Below the pieces are notes generated by a model. That model saw nothing but the letters and a program-made list of their open reading frames with translations, searched no databases and was not told the origin of the DNA. Made by a program: the position numbers and the translations under genes. Below are positions 42,951 to 55,881 of a stretch of DNA of 64,000 bases, piece by piece. Every line of letters starts with the position of its first letter. Position 1 is the first letter of the stretch. Source of the stretch: Actinomortierella ambigua (Eukaryota; Mortierellomycota; Mortierellomycetes; Mortierellales; Mortierellaceae); NCBI GenBank assembly GCA_016098155.1, contig JAAAJB010000029.1, positions 1 to 64,000 on the forward strand, written 5' to 3'.

Positions 42951-44706
42951 CTCGAGGAAATGCAGAGCCTTGGATGTCTGTTGCGTCCAGGCGTCTTATT
43001 TTGTGATGATTGCTGCCTCTGCGATCTCTCCTCCCCCCTCTCTCTTCCTCCTTTCTGTCGGTCTATCGGTCTGGCAGCCAGCCTGTCCGTCATTCAGCGA
43101 GTCTTTCTATGTGTGTGCGTGTGCGTGTGTGTTTGTTTCTGTCTGTCTCTCCGTCTGTCTGCCTGCCTGCCTGTTCTGTCCGTATCTCTCTCTCTCTGTC
43201 TGTTTGCCTGTCCGTCCGTCCTCTCATCTGGCGTATCCTCCCCGTGTCTCTTCATGCTACCCCTCCTCTTGTCGTGACCTTTTCAACTTGGAGCTAGTGT
43301 CCAATCAGTTGCCGGTCCATTTTGACCTTCGCCCTTGCATTCTTATTGTCTTCACCCTCGTCCATTGCACCATTGCCCAACCAATCACACTTGGACAATA
43401 CCTCCCTGCCATCCGGCTCAAGCAGCAATCGAGGGTAGAGCTTATTGAGGGCAACGTTGTCTCGTCGTCCTCACGCCTCACATTCCTGGCTCCCATTATC
43501 GCGCGTTGTTAACTTTCGGTACCTCACACTCCATCGGTACTGTCCAGTCAATTGGATAAATCGTAACGCTCCGCCCTTTCCAGTCCTCCTCCCCATCACC
43601 TACAGTTCATTGCTGCCAGCATCGGCTCTTTGTACGCAATAAGCTCCTCTCAGGTCTACTCCACTTCAGTTCTTCCAGCTCTCGTCCTCGTCCTGCAGAG
43701 TGGTCCCTTGGTATCGCCATAGTGGGTTATATAATCCATCCAGTTCCTTCTCCTCAATACCACTTGCCACTTTGAAGACAAAAAAAAATAGAGTGGTACC
43801 CCAACGATCAGCTCTGTGCTCCAGGTAGCTTGATCCCCTTGGACTAAAAAGATCGCCCTCCTCAAACCAGTTTCCGCCGACTCTCCTTTCACCTCTTACT
43901 TACTCTAATCGTCTAATCGTTTGCTTGCAACACTTTTCATACTCGCACTCTCTTCTTTCCCTTTTACACACCCTCCCTTCCTTCTCTCGCTCTTCCTGCT
44001 TGCCATCCTTTTTTTTCTTTTTCTTCTCTCCTTCTCCATCTGTCTGCTCTTGTTCCCTTTCGCCACCCAATACCACCCTTCTCTCCTTCCACTTTTGCCT
44101 TCTGCACTCTCACGTTCCTTCTCTCCCATTCCATCGCCTCACGCGCTCCTATACATTCATCCACCGCCTCTCTTCACCACCTAATACATATTCATTTTCT
44201 CCACGTCAACTCCCCCTCTCTGTCACCCATCACCACCCCTCTCCTACATACCCCTTCTCCCACCCTCACAACGCTTGGGCCACCCTCAGAATCCCTTGCT
44301 GTAATGATTGTGAAACCCTACTTTGTGCACACATGTATTCATTGGTTGACTCTTCTGCCTTTGTCTATACACGAGACACAACGCATTGCTCTCAGTACGC
44401 ACAAACGCCTTCAATCTTATCTGACCTTTTATTTTTTTTATTTCTTCTTTGTCGTCCTCTTTGCTCTCCATCTCACAGCCTTCACGACCAAACAGCCCCG
44501 ACAACGAACCTGAATCATCTCATCCCGAACCACAACTATCCACAAAACTCTAGGCACAACCTTACTCCCCTCTCCACCTTCCACATCTTCTTGAGCTCAC
44601 ACCGCAACCTTCCTCTTCCTTTCCAGTGAGCCAAGAAGGAAAAAAAAAGAAAAAAAAAAGAGAAGCAGCCAAAGCAACATATATCTGTCGATTACATTCA
44701 ACAAAA

Positions 44707-47430
44707 ATGGAGAAAGAGGGCTATCTTTGGAGCAAGATCACTGCCTATTATGGTGAAACCAGGTACAACGGCTCACCGCAGTCGATTCAACGCGACCGCA
44801 CGATATTCAATCGCCCCTTCAAGCGGTGGTACATTGCCCCAGCAGCCATGGTGTTCCAGGCTATTTGCGGCTCCGTCTATGCATGGTCTGTGTGGAACCG
44901 ACCTATCGATATTGCTATCTACGGCGCTGACATGGTAATGCTCAACAATCAGTCTTCCTTCAGTGCTATCATTGCGGGATGCATTTTTTTTATGTTCGTG
45001 GCTGCCTTCTTCCCTTATAGGGAGACAGGAGGGGGGGGTACAATGTTCTGTGTGGCACCAAAATGGGGAGGAACAATAAAAAACAACAAAAAAAACGGAG
45101 AGGGGGTGACCACAGATGGGCACGTTGGCGGGAGAAGGACAGAGGAGGGAGAGACATGCAGTGTCGAGGGGGTGCATGTTTATTTCCTTTGTCCTTTCCA
45201 TTGCGGTATCCCCCACTTCCTTTCTTCGCCTTTTCGGATGACGCATACCACGTTAGCCATGAAACGTACATGCAGTTTGAGGAGATGACTGTTGTATGGG
45301 TGTTAGGAGGAGCCAAAGAGGGGAAGGCAAGGAGTTAGGGCAACGAGGATGGAGGCACACATCATGATACTACCTTTTACTTGTGTGTTTTCTAAACGGC
45401 TTCATCACTGACACAGATTCTTCTTACCCTTCTGTTTTTTTTTCAATCATTCATAGAAAGTCGCGCCAATTACTTTCTACATCAACATCGGATGTCTTGG
45501 TCTTGCTGCCTCATTGTTGGGTCCGTGGCTGGAGCGCAACGGTCCACGAAAGGCAGGCATCATTGGTGGCTCTCTTTTTTGCTTCGGTCATTGGATAGCT
45601 GGTCTTGGTGTATACCTCAAGGTAAGCATTTCCCTCTTCGCCTTTCTTAAGTATCTTTTCCATTCACCACTACCATGGAAACACCACTTCCGTCTTCAAT
45701 GCTTTATCATTTTCAGTCTCATGCACTGGATTCTCACCAACAATTCTTCTGAAAAATCATATCGCCCCATAGTCCATGGGTGTTGTCTTCTTTGGTTATG
45801 GTGTTGTATCTGGTCTCGGTCTTGGTCTCTGTTACATCAGGTATGGACATTTTTCCAGAGTTGCTCCTTCGCCACATCATTCATTTTACTCCAGATAGGA
45901 AATCCTTACCATTCATTTTTGTACTCTTTCCTCTCCAAATCCCCCCCTCCCAGTCCTATCTCTGCGCTTCAAAAATGGTTCCCCGAACGAAAGGGTCTTG
46001 GCGCAGGTCTCTCTGTGTGCGGTAAGTAATGCAATTAAGACTACATGCTCAAAAAAAAACTATGTCCACACGCCACCAGGCAAAACGTCTTTTCCTTCCC
46101 CTAACAAAGCTTCTCGTTATAATTCCTTCCCCCACGTCCCCTTCCTCCCTCCCCCCTGACAGGATTCGGAATCGGTGGTTTGATCTGTGCCAAGATCCCC
46201 TTGCCAATGATCGAAATGATTGGATGTGCACTCACGTTTGTGATCGTCGGTGCCTGCTACTGGGTGATTCTGATGTGCTGTGCAATGGTCTTCCGCTTCC
46301 CGCCTCCGGAGCGCACCAAAGTGCGCGGTCCGATCTTCCGCAACGGCACAGTGTTTATCACGCGCAAGCAGACCAAGAACGGCAGTGCGCAGGACGAAAA
46401 ATCGATGCCGCCCGTGATCGCCGACTCAAAGACACCCCCTCAGAACCGCATTGTGTACGAGCCCGCCATTGATCTGACCCTGCGCGAGGCCCTGAGCACG
46501 TACGAGTACCTGGGCATGTACATGATGTTCTTGGCCAACCTCGTCTCCGGCCTGGTCATCCTGTCCCGTCTCGCCGATATGGTCATCAACATCTTTGACA
46601 AGTCCGCCGATACTGCCGCGACCGTCGTCGCCATCAACGGTGGCTTCAACTTTGTGGGTCGTCTCATGTTCAGCTCCCTGTCGGACGTCATTGGCCGCAA
46701 GCCTTCGTACCTGGTCATGTTGGGCACCCAGGTGATCATCTTGGCCCTGCTGCCCTTGATCTTTGTCACTCGCAACTACTGGGCCTTCCTTCTGGCGATC
46801 TGGACCCTGACCTGTGCCTACGGAGGTGGATTCGGTACCATCCCGGCCTTTATCCACGACCTTTTTGGCATGCACAACATCTCGGGTCTGCACGGCATCC
46901 TTTTGACAGCATGGAGTATTGCCGGTGTCGGCGGTGGTATCCTGTTCACGCTGATCTACAACAACCTGATTCACGTGCGCGGCTACAAGCCCTCGTCGCC
47001 CGAGGTGTACAACACCAACTTTTACTGGCTGTGCGGGTGTGCGTCGATCGGCTTTGTGGTCCTGCTCTTTGTCCGCTCGACCGTCCGTGACCGTCTGTTG
47101 CCTCGTGTCGGCGGTGAGGTCACCCGTCTGCGTCTCTTTGGCCGTATCCTGCGTTTCGAAAAGACGGGCACGTTCCGCTTCAAGGTCCGATACCTGCGAC
47201 GTGAGGAGGAAGAGCGCGAGTGGCGAAGCTTCTGGCAGAACATTGAGGTCCGTGAGGAGACCACCGTCATGACCACCACCGGCTCCGTCGCCGACCCCGC
47301 GGCTACCGCCGCTGTTGCGGTCGCTGTCGGTGGCACCCAGAACGCCGAGCCTACGCGGTCAGAGGCCCCGCGTCTCGATGCACCGCGTCCGGACATCCCG
47401 CGAGGCGAGTCGCGCAATGACATGGTCTAA
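44707..47430 (+). CDS. MFS transporter, oxalate/formate antiporter (OFA)-like
   Basis: Five exons: 44707-44934, 45457-45621, 45773-45840, 45954-46021 and 46163-47430, 598 residues. The start MEKEGYLWSKITAYY lies just after a CT-rich leader and an A-rich stretch. Family signs: RWYIAPAAMVFQAICGSVYAWS in the first helix, KVAPITFYINIG made by joining exons 1 and 2, LGPWLERNGPRKAG (motif A equivalent), and [27 protein letters not shown] (split by the intron after exon 3), all characteristic of OFA-family members that carry monocarboxylates or oxalate/formate. The second half keeps helices 7-12 with NGGFNFVGRLMFSSLSDVIGRKP. The C-terminal ~100 residues are charged, cytoplasmic and disordered. Substrate cannot be read from sequence. 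The first intron is 522 bases; the others are 113-151 bases. It is convergent with the kinase gene. Confidence 0.88.
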
Positions 47431-48536
47431 TCAAGAATGTGAGAGAAGAAGTTGAAAAAAAAAGAAGACGACGGAGACAAGGAGGAAGGAGAGCGGGGGA
47501 ATGGGAGGAGAAAGAGGAAGCAAAGAGAAACGAGAGTGTGGTTTAATGAGTTCTCTTTGTGGGAGGGGGGAAGGGCAAATCACTCTCCTCGAATGACTGC
47601 TCTCTCCTACTCCTCCTCCCTTTCCATTTCCTCCATACCAGCACTTCCCTCTCGACTGCTGTCTACCCTACTCTACTCCACCACCCTACCTTAACCTACT
47701 CATTGCACCATTCGCCATCATCTATGACCTTTAACTACTTAGTACTATTATTGCTATTGCTTTTTTTCATTGCTGTTGCCCAGTGTTGACATATTCCCTC
47801 AGAATACCAGGTAGACAGAGGGACGGGATGTCTTGGATTTTTTACTTTTCCGGGGCGAAGGCAGAAATCTCCCTGACAGTGCATATCACATAAATTGTTT
47901 TTCTGAATCCTAGCGAGGTTACATAAATCGCTTGCAACGTTCTCAAAACTCCCTGATGACAGGTGTCATCAATGACTAGTCGCTGAGCACAACAACTGGC
48001 GGGTGTTGGAAAAGGGTTGGAACTGTTCCCCTCTCCTCCCCAACCCCGTGGTACGAACTGCCTTTCTAAAGTTTCTATGAGATTTAACACGCTTGTTATC
48101 ATGCTACAGCGACCGATGAGTGTTCTCACCCATCTACTCTTCTACCCACTATCGCATGATCGCAGTCAGAGACCATGTGAAATGGGATGATCCAGGGCGT
48201 CTCCTATGATCATCCAAAGGCTGTGCTGACTTGACACATGTTTGCCTCTCACGAGAAAAATGTTTGATCACTAACCAAATGTGTTTAAAGTACATGCGGA
48301 CAAAATTGTGTTGCTTTCATTACGGTATCTGGGTAAGGGGTAAGGAAAAAGGGGGAACAAAAAATCTTTTTTTTTCTATCGTCTTCAAAAAACATTGGGT
48401 AATCGCGAAAAAAGCCCCTTTGATGCTTATCCATTTGCGCGATTTTTTTTTTTTTTTTTTTTTTTTTNNNNNNNNNNTTTGGTGTGATCCACCCCCTACC
48501 CACTTTTTTTTTCGTTGTGGTGCAAGGTTGAGCACT
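47431..48536. other. Convergent intergenic region with assembly gap
   Basis: 3' regions of the OFA-like gene (+) and kinase gene (-). Open frames here are short and unconvincing. An unresolved gap next to T homopolymers lies near the right end. Confidence 0.5.
48468..48477. other. Assembly gap (10 N)
   Basis: Ten N directly after a run of more than 20 T and followed by TTT. The fixed length and homopolymer flank suggest that assembly failed at a poly-T tract; true length unknown. Confidence 0.95.
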
Positions 48537-51500
48537 TTAGATTGCGGCACCCCTAGGCGCCTTGGCCTCGATTGTTGGAATAGGGCTATTGTCGACAAGG
48601 TACAGCTTTGAGCCGCTCAGTCCATCGTCCTGCCGATGCCCACCCAAGGAAAAGTCCCTGTCACGATCCCGAAGCGCCACCATGAGCTTGGTAGTCACCA
48701 CAAGATGTGTGGCCACAATAGCAGCATCCGTAGTACCGGCCGCCGTCGACATAGTGGTCATTGCCGATTCTGTCGTCGAGGAGCTAGAGTGAGTGGATGC
48801 TCTCTTTGGGTGACCCGCTTTGGTCATCGTCGATCCCGAACCACTACCACCTCCACCACCGCCGGAGGAGGGTGGTGGCGGTGGTGGGGCCAATGGAGGG
48901 CGGTGCTTGTGGTACATGAGGGCTTGTTGGTCCCACACGAAGCACAGACGTTCGTAGATCATTCGAAGCGTCGAGTTTGCGCCTTGTTGTTGATGAAGTG
49001 TCACTTTGACTGCCCGCTTCGACAAGAGAGTCTGAGATGATGAGGATGCGACGGTGTTAATGGAAGGTGATAGCGAAAGGACAGTCGAACCATCAACCGA
49101 ATGCCGATGGTGCGGTTGTTTTGGCTGTTGCTGTTGTTGTTTTTGTTGTTGTTGTTGTTGACACTGATGATGGTTGCTGTGGTAATGTTGGTGATACGTG
49201 TTACGCACCGAGTTCATTGTCGCCGCTGCCGCTGCCGCTGCTGCAAGCAATATCGAGCCGCCGTCGCTTGCTCGGCGGAAAGACGTCAAGGTCGTGCTCA
49301 CATCCGGCCGTAGATGTCGTTGTTGATGGCATTGTGACTGCTGCTGCTGAACACAGCGTCCTTGCATGTCGGCGGTGGCGGCAAGCATAGTTGCAACGGC
49401 TGACGACGAACCGCTGTTGTGATGGCTGCTGACCGACGAACCCGAGCCGCACGATGACGACGACCCTCCGCCACCAACTGTCGTGCAGCCTGCGTTTGAC
49501 TGCAGAGCTGGCCGCGTCTTTTCCTGGATCTCCACCTTGAATTTGACCGCCTTGGCTTGCTGGCCATCGATCACTGTTATGGAGATGAAAGGATATAAAG
49601 AATGGTTTCACATTCGTGTTCAGTTTCTCTGTAGCTCGATCGTTTGATCGACAAATAAAAACCATCCAGAGAGACACTTCTTCCTACTCCTCGCCATTCC
49701 CAGCCCTCCTCAATTGTACCCTGATAATCAAACTAAAAATGAAAAACACTCACACACATGAAAGATTTACCTCCGCCTTCATACTTGCACTTGAACCCAT
49801 TGGAAGGCCGCTTGAAATTCTCAATCTGGATCTGAGAGCCAAACATCTCACGCAAGATACTCTCGAGCCGGTCCTGGGTCTCGAGTGCCGTCAGGGTGCT
49901 GCGAAACATGAGAGGTTGTGGCTTAAAGTCGAACAGCCGTGCAAACCACGGTCGTTTCGGACCTGTTGGGGACAATGGTGTGCCTGGAAGGGTGGGTGAT
50001 CCATCTGAATCTATTTTACAGAATAATGAAAGAGCGATTATCGATTACAGAATAGGTAAAGGTGAAAGGACGTCAGTGTCTTGTTTTTGAAACACTCTAA
50101 CTGGTCAGAGACACGGCTTTGCACATGTACTTACACTTTCTTGTGTGCTGAGCGGCCGACACAGTCATGACTGTCATTCCTGCAGAAGCCTTCACATCCA
50201 AAGGGTGCAAGATAGGTCGCTGGGGTTTGACTCGCGTTTGCGTTGTCTTGGCCTTCTCCGGTGTGACATCGCTGGCCATTGTGTTGACACTAGCGGCCAC
50301 GCTTCCAAGACTTGATGCATGAGTGCTGGGCGAGGTTTTGATGGCTGATGTTACTCCCTTGACAACTGGTGACGAATCCTTCGTATTAGTTGCCATTGAT
50401 GTTGTTGTGGCTGTTGTCTCGCTGACCGTCTTTGAATAGGGAGATGCTGACGAAGGAGACGGCGACGACTCCTCTTTGGTTGTGCCAGTTGTGATTGATG
50501 TCATTGCTGTCGCCATAGTCATCAGGGAATCGGCTGTGGCCTCGGATATCTGAGTCGCCAACACTTGCGACTCTATCGAGCTGGTAGCCCCGACACTTGT
50601 CAGCGACAGAGGCTCGTGCTTCGACGAGTCAATGACAGGGGCAGCTCCTGCTTCACCGTCTTCAACAGCCAAAACTGCATCTCCAATGAGTGGCGTCTTT
50701 CGAGTTGGCGAAATTGGTGTTGGTGCCACGACCGGCGGGGAAGAGTGAATTGCTGGACTCTGAGGAAACTGGATTTGTGGAGATGGAGTATTAATGTTCA
50801 CCGTGCCTTCCTGAACCAGAGTACCATCTTCCGTCGTGAACTTGGTGTCGGTCACCTTCGTCTTCTTGCCCATCTCCGGCCTTTCATCTAGCATAGCTAC
50901 TGCGGACATCGTAACTTCTTGTGTTGATGCCTGAGAGCGATGATCGATCACCGGCAACACAGCTGCCGGATCCTTGTTCGAAATTGGTGTCGTAGCCCTT
51001 TCCTCTGCCCCAGTCTTTTCCAGCAACCCGTCAACACCCCTCCCCTTCTTGTCATCAGTGGGTACTCTCACAATCGAGTCTGGGCTTGACTTGCGGGTAG
51101 ATGGAGACTCTGGCTCCAGCTCGTTTAGATGCAGTGGTGTCGGTTCGGCCTGAACATACCGTGATCCTCCAACGACAGCAGAAGCGGCAGCGGCAGCTGA
51201 GGCTGGAGTTGCAGCCATGGTGAGTGGCGATGAAGGTGTGGTAGCCGGCGAATCTCTAGCCGATCGAGTGGTGGTGTGACTACCGCCACCTTTGAAGAAA
51301 TCAGGGGTGGCGGAACGGATGCTGCAAGCTGCTGAGTTTGGGAAGGAGTCGGCTCGCCGCCGTGGTCCATCTAACACAGATTCACAATCATCCCCTGCGT
51401 AGTTTTCGAGCACCTCGTTCTTGTGCTGGTGCAAGAGATGGTAAAAGAGCTTCTCCATGTTCTCCTCATTGTTGGTCATCTTCTCTTGAATTTCCTGCAG

Positions 51501-54500
51501 TAATGCCTCCTCATCGTAGGTCGCCTTCGAGTCTGGGTCTGAGTGCGATGGGCCTGGTGCGAACAGCCAACGCATGTGCCGAAGGATTTCTGCGTCCAGT
51601 TCCTCCACTTGCATAGGGCGCCAGCTGTCCGGGTCCTGGGCTGGTTCGCCCAGTGTGTTGCGCTCCGGGTTGACCATCCTGAACCATGGATGCATCATGA
51701 CGCCTTGCATCTATGTGTAATTCCAACAGTCCAAAAAAAGTCAGCGTGTAATCCAAAAGAAACGCATTGTCAGACCGCGAACATTTAGAAGAGAAAACAT
51801 CAAAGGTATGTCGACCTACGGTGATGCGACGTTTAGGGTTGACAGTGAGCATGCGACTAATAAGATCCCGAGCACCTGCCGAGATGTCGGTAGGCATGTA
51901 AAACTTTCCAGCTTTGACTTTACTGAGCAGTTGTCGGATATTTTCGTCGTCGAAAGGCAAATGTCCCGTCAACAGTGCGTACAAGATGATGCCGCACGAC
52001 CAAATATCCGAAGAAGAGCCGTCGTACTTCATCCCTGTGACCACTTCTGGAGATGCATAATGTGGCGACCCACAACTAGTCTCAAGTAGTCGACCAGTCT
52101 TTTGCAACGAGGCCATACCAAAATCAGCAATCTTGACGTTCATCCTGTCGTCGAGCAACAGATTCTCGGGCTTGAGATCGCGATGGCTATTAATCATGCG
52201 ATTCCTGCATCAGTTGAGTGCAACATGGAAAGGACAATCACTTTGCTTTTGCTTTTGCTTTTGCTTTTTTTTTTTTTTTTTTTTTTCGTCTTACCAAATT
52301 TTGCGTTTGTGGCAGAAGGCAAGGCCAACAATAATCTGCTGAAAAAATCGGAGAGCCTCTGCTTCCTCAAGACGGCCTTTGTTGACCAAATACTCAAACA
52401 ATTCACCGCCGGATACGTACTCCATGACTAGAAACCTGTGACGATTGGGCAGTATGAAGGTCAGGAACCAGCACTCGGCATCGCTACCATGTGAATCGTT
52501 GCTTCATGTATGAAAAAAAAAACTGGCCACTTACAGCTCCTTTTCCGTTTCATAAACGTCGTACAATCGAATGACATGTGGGTGATTGATCAACTTCATG
52601 ATGGCAATCTCGCGCTCGATACCACGATGTACGGCAGCGCGGTTGACAAGTGATGCTTTAGAGATTATCTTGATGGCCACCTGTTCATTCGACTTGCGAT
52701 GGCGTGCAAGCTTGACGCACCCTATCAAATAGGTTCAACAAATGGACGGCGTTACAACAAACGATTGTTAGACATATGCAAGTACGATATGTGAGAGTGA
52801 AAGTGCGAAGAAGGACAGCTTCATGCATTAGTGCATTAAACCTGCTGTCATGCGTCATGTTTGTTGTACGCCCCCTCGTCCCCGCCAAAAAAAAGCCCGA
52901 AGAGAGTCATTTGGCATCAAGCAGAATCGTTGTGGGTGTGATGATTTGCCACGAGGTATCCGTCCCTCGTCCCTCTCTTTCTCCCTCTCTCTCCCCTTCT
53001 CTCATGCTACTAAACTACACTACGTCAAAAAGCGTCGTCTGCGAAGAGGCACAAAACTCTGTTCTTTGATAGGCACAGCAAGGGGGGGGGGGAGAGAAGA
53101 CTGAAAACCAAAAAGATCGTAGGAGAAACAGAGGAGAGGGTAGGAAGGATGCGAGATGAGGTTGTGTGCATGATGAGGGACGATACACCATAGGGGCAAA
53201 CTTAGGTAGGAGGACATAAAATTACTCTATGAACGAGAAGAAGGTTGAATAGATGGCATGCAAAGGGGGGTGGGGTGGTGGGAGAGTGCAGTGGGAAGGA
53301 GATGTGGGATGAAAGTAGTAACACGAGTGCCATGAATACAGGTGGTCTTGCATTCAAGGATTGACGTCGTGAGAGTGTCGTTGTGCTGTTGATTAAACGT
53401 GCAAGAAGGGTTCGCCGTGCTGCTTGTACGTCTTTTCTTCTGAAGCGCACGCTAAACTGTGTGGTGTTTGTCTGTTGTGTTTTCCTTTGGTCGACTGAGA
53501 ACCACATCGCTTACGTTCATTACTTTGTGTGTTGTCCCTTGTCTTCGATGCCCTCCTTCTTTGTCGTCTCTCTTCCCCCCTTCTCCTCACTCCTCACTCC
53601 CTCACTCTGCATGCTTCACGAATGCAAATGCCCACTCTCGATAACATTCCCGAACCAGCTGTAGACAACAAAGGTGCATTCCGATGGCCTAATGCATCTC
53701 TCTTGCACGCAACTGCCGAAATGGAGTGTTCTCCTCGGCCATGCGACGCCAGTGCCCATACCAGTTGCAGCCGAACATGATAAAGGTTGTGTCCAGGATG
53801 TGGCAAGGTGGTTTTTTTTTTTTTTTTTTTTTTTTTGGGATGAGCACCCTTCACATAATACCGATTGGAAAGGGGGAGAGAGAGAGAGAGAAAAGAGGGA
53901 GGAGACCAGGGGGTAGGTGATTTAGGAAAGCTAATCGCTGTTCTCCACTGTTGTATTGTCCCTTTGCTCGAGTAACCAAGGTTGTTCATGCCACCGCTCG
54001 CCTCTGCACCTCTCAATAGGGAACGGGAAGGTGTATGGAAAGGGGGAGGGGAATGAAAAGGGAGCAGGGATTACGAGCCACTCTATTGTTTTCTTACCTG
54101 ATGATCCTTTGCCAAGGGTCTTTCCAAGCAGGTAGGGGCCAACATGATCATGCGACGGCTTGGGTGTCGATGTCGTTTTGAGCCTGACTGACGGTTCTTT
54201 GCTGCTTCCTCGGTCAACTGAGCTTCTCCGAGAACTCTGGTTTGCTGTAGGTGCTGCTGTCCGTGAGTGCTGTTGTGTGTGGTGCTGTGGTTGCAGTTGT
54301 TGTTGATGTTGGTAAGGGTGGGCCTGAGCTGTGGGGTTATGTTGTGGTTGGTAATGGTGATGGTGATGTCGGTGGTGATGCGTTGGAGTGTTCTGATGAG
54401 AATGATGGGCTACTGGCATTTGCGGTTGTTGCGTGTGATATGGAGGTACAGCGGTTGGTGAATACTGCTTTTGATGATACGGGTGTGCAGTAGCATCTCG

Positions 54501-54581
54501 GCTCGGTGGAGCCTTGCCAGGCGAGTGAGGTGGCAGCACCATATCCAAAGGTTGTGGTCGGTATTTTTTCTCTGCAAGCAT
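48537..54581 (-). CDS. SAD/BRSK-Hsl1/Gin4-like Ser/Thr protein kinase
   Basis: Seven exons, 1343 residues: 54581-54098, 52721-52535, 52435-52295, 52186-51820, 51710-50135, 50010-49771 and 49573-48537. The N-terminus is His/Gln/Pro-rich. Kinase domain about 151-403: glycine loop GKGSSG (157-162, split by a 1.4 kb intron), VAIK Lys179, CHRDLKPEN with Asp274 (formed by joining exons 3 and 4), DFG 292-294, activation loop [15 protein letters not shown] with Thr307. A UBA-like helical segment follows ([25 protein letters not shown]). After ~400 disordered residues come PWFARLFDF and [16 protein letters not shown], then [13 protein letters not shown], matching pieces of the C-terminal KA1-like region of Hsl1/Gin4/BRSK kinases. 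Such kinases link polarity, septins and the G2/M morphogenesis control. Catalytic residues are all present. The ATG at 54581 is the first in frame; an upstream exon is possible. Confidence 0.9.
52722..54097 (-). other. Long first intron of the kinase gene
   Basis: 1376 bases with donor CAG/GTAAGA and acceptor GATAG, interrupting the glycine-rich loop codon in phase 1. It contains a T homopolymer (+ strand) of about 24 bases at 53813-53836. Much longer than other introns in the window (mostly 70-200 bases). Confidence 0.75.
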
Positions 54582-55843
54582 GGATGAAACTGAGCGGAAC
54601 GTCCCTGACTTGTGGGGTAACGAAGAAACCAAAAAAAGAGAGGGGGAGGGAGAGTTTGTGAGTTTATGTGTGGATGCGAGAATATGAAAATGGCGATGGT
54701 CAGTTTCTTTCGAGTTGTCCGGATGGCGATGAGAATAATGGGTAAGGGCGAATGAGGCAGTGGATGGTTTCTTAAAAGGGATATGATGGTTGGTGGGCGA
54801 GGAAAAGTTGGAATTGTAGACGGGAGAGGGAGAAAGAGAACAAAGAGAGCAAAGACAGTGTGAAGAAAAAAAAAGGCAGGATAAATGTTGGTCGACTCTG
54901 GTGTCGAAGCAAAGGAAGAGAGGAGAAAAGGAAAAGAAAGTAAAGAGAAGATAGCAACGGGAAATGGGAGGGGGTCAACAAGAGTAGTAAAGTGATGTAA
55001 ATGGAGTTGCCATAGAAGCACTGAGAGAGTATTGATGGGGCGCAATGCAAAGAGCTAAGGAAGCTCAAGGGATTTGGGTAACCCGTTGCAATGAAGCACC
55101 TACGTGATGTGATGATGTTCTGGTTTGGTCTTGAGTTGAGCGAGCCCTTTGCTGCTATTTGAGGCTGTGGCTATGAACGAGGCCGTAGAGGAGAGTGACA
55201 AGTGTCGCGGAGGCGGCGCGTAAAAATAGGGCGAGGGATTAAGTTGAAGAAGTGGGGTAAGTGAACCTGAGTCTGTGCGCCGGAAAAAGAGAGCGAGAGG
55301 AGGTGGAGGGCGAATCAAAAGGATGACGAAACGAGCTGCGGTGGCCAAGTGAGTGATGCGTTTGGATGGATAGCAATCAACCACACGGGGATGAGGGGAG
55401 AGAGAAGGGTAACCAAAGAAGATGGGGCGATGACAGACAGCCACGACGAGAAGTTAAACTCGACAAAAAAAGAGATCAGTAGGCTTTAAACGACATGTAG
55501 CACTAAAGAGGCGATAACGTCGGTCTATCGGGTGAGAAAGAAAGAAAAGAAAGAAAGAAGGAAAGGAAGGAGGAGAGTCGAAACCAACCCAAGGTGGTGG
55601 GATTGCCAGGATTATATAGAAAGTGACAAGGTGACGGGGATAGGACAAGGAGGGGGGAAGGAAGAGGAACGGAAGGTGAGGGGGTAAGGCAATAAGGAGG
55701 TTGATCAAGGGCCAAGGAGACAGAAAGTACGCCCGCTCCTCCTGCAGTGGAAAGATGAACAAGAGGGGACAGACAGGGAACGAGACGAGGGGAAGAAGAG
55801 GAGGAGGAGGAGTAAGAAGAGGGAGACAGACAGAAGACTGACT

Positions 55844-55845
<2 letters not shown>

Positions 55846-55878
<33 letters not shown>
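55846..55878 (+). repeat. (AG)n microsatellite
   Basis: About 16 AG units upstream of the kinase gene, within the purine-rich strand tract. Confidence 0.9.

Positions 55879-55881
<3 letters not shown>

Larger units (their letters stand above)
40649..44706. other. Gene-poor region upstream of the OFA-type transporter
   Basis: About 4 kb without a supported gene. It contains TA/TG and TC/TGTC microsatellites and a branched inverted repeat (entered separately). From about 43500 to 44630 the + strand is strongly pyrimidine-rich, as before other + strand genes. Open frames here are low-complexity Ser/Leu/Pro translations. Confidence 0.55.

Noticed and set aside
44935..45456. Read-through frame after the first exon of the OFA-like transporter
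   Set aside because: The family alignment resumes exactly at AAAGTCGCG (45457) after a GT-AG intron; the read-through product loses the helices.
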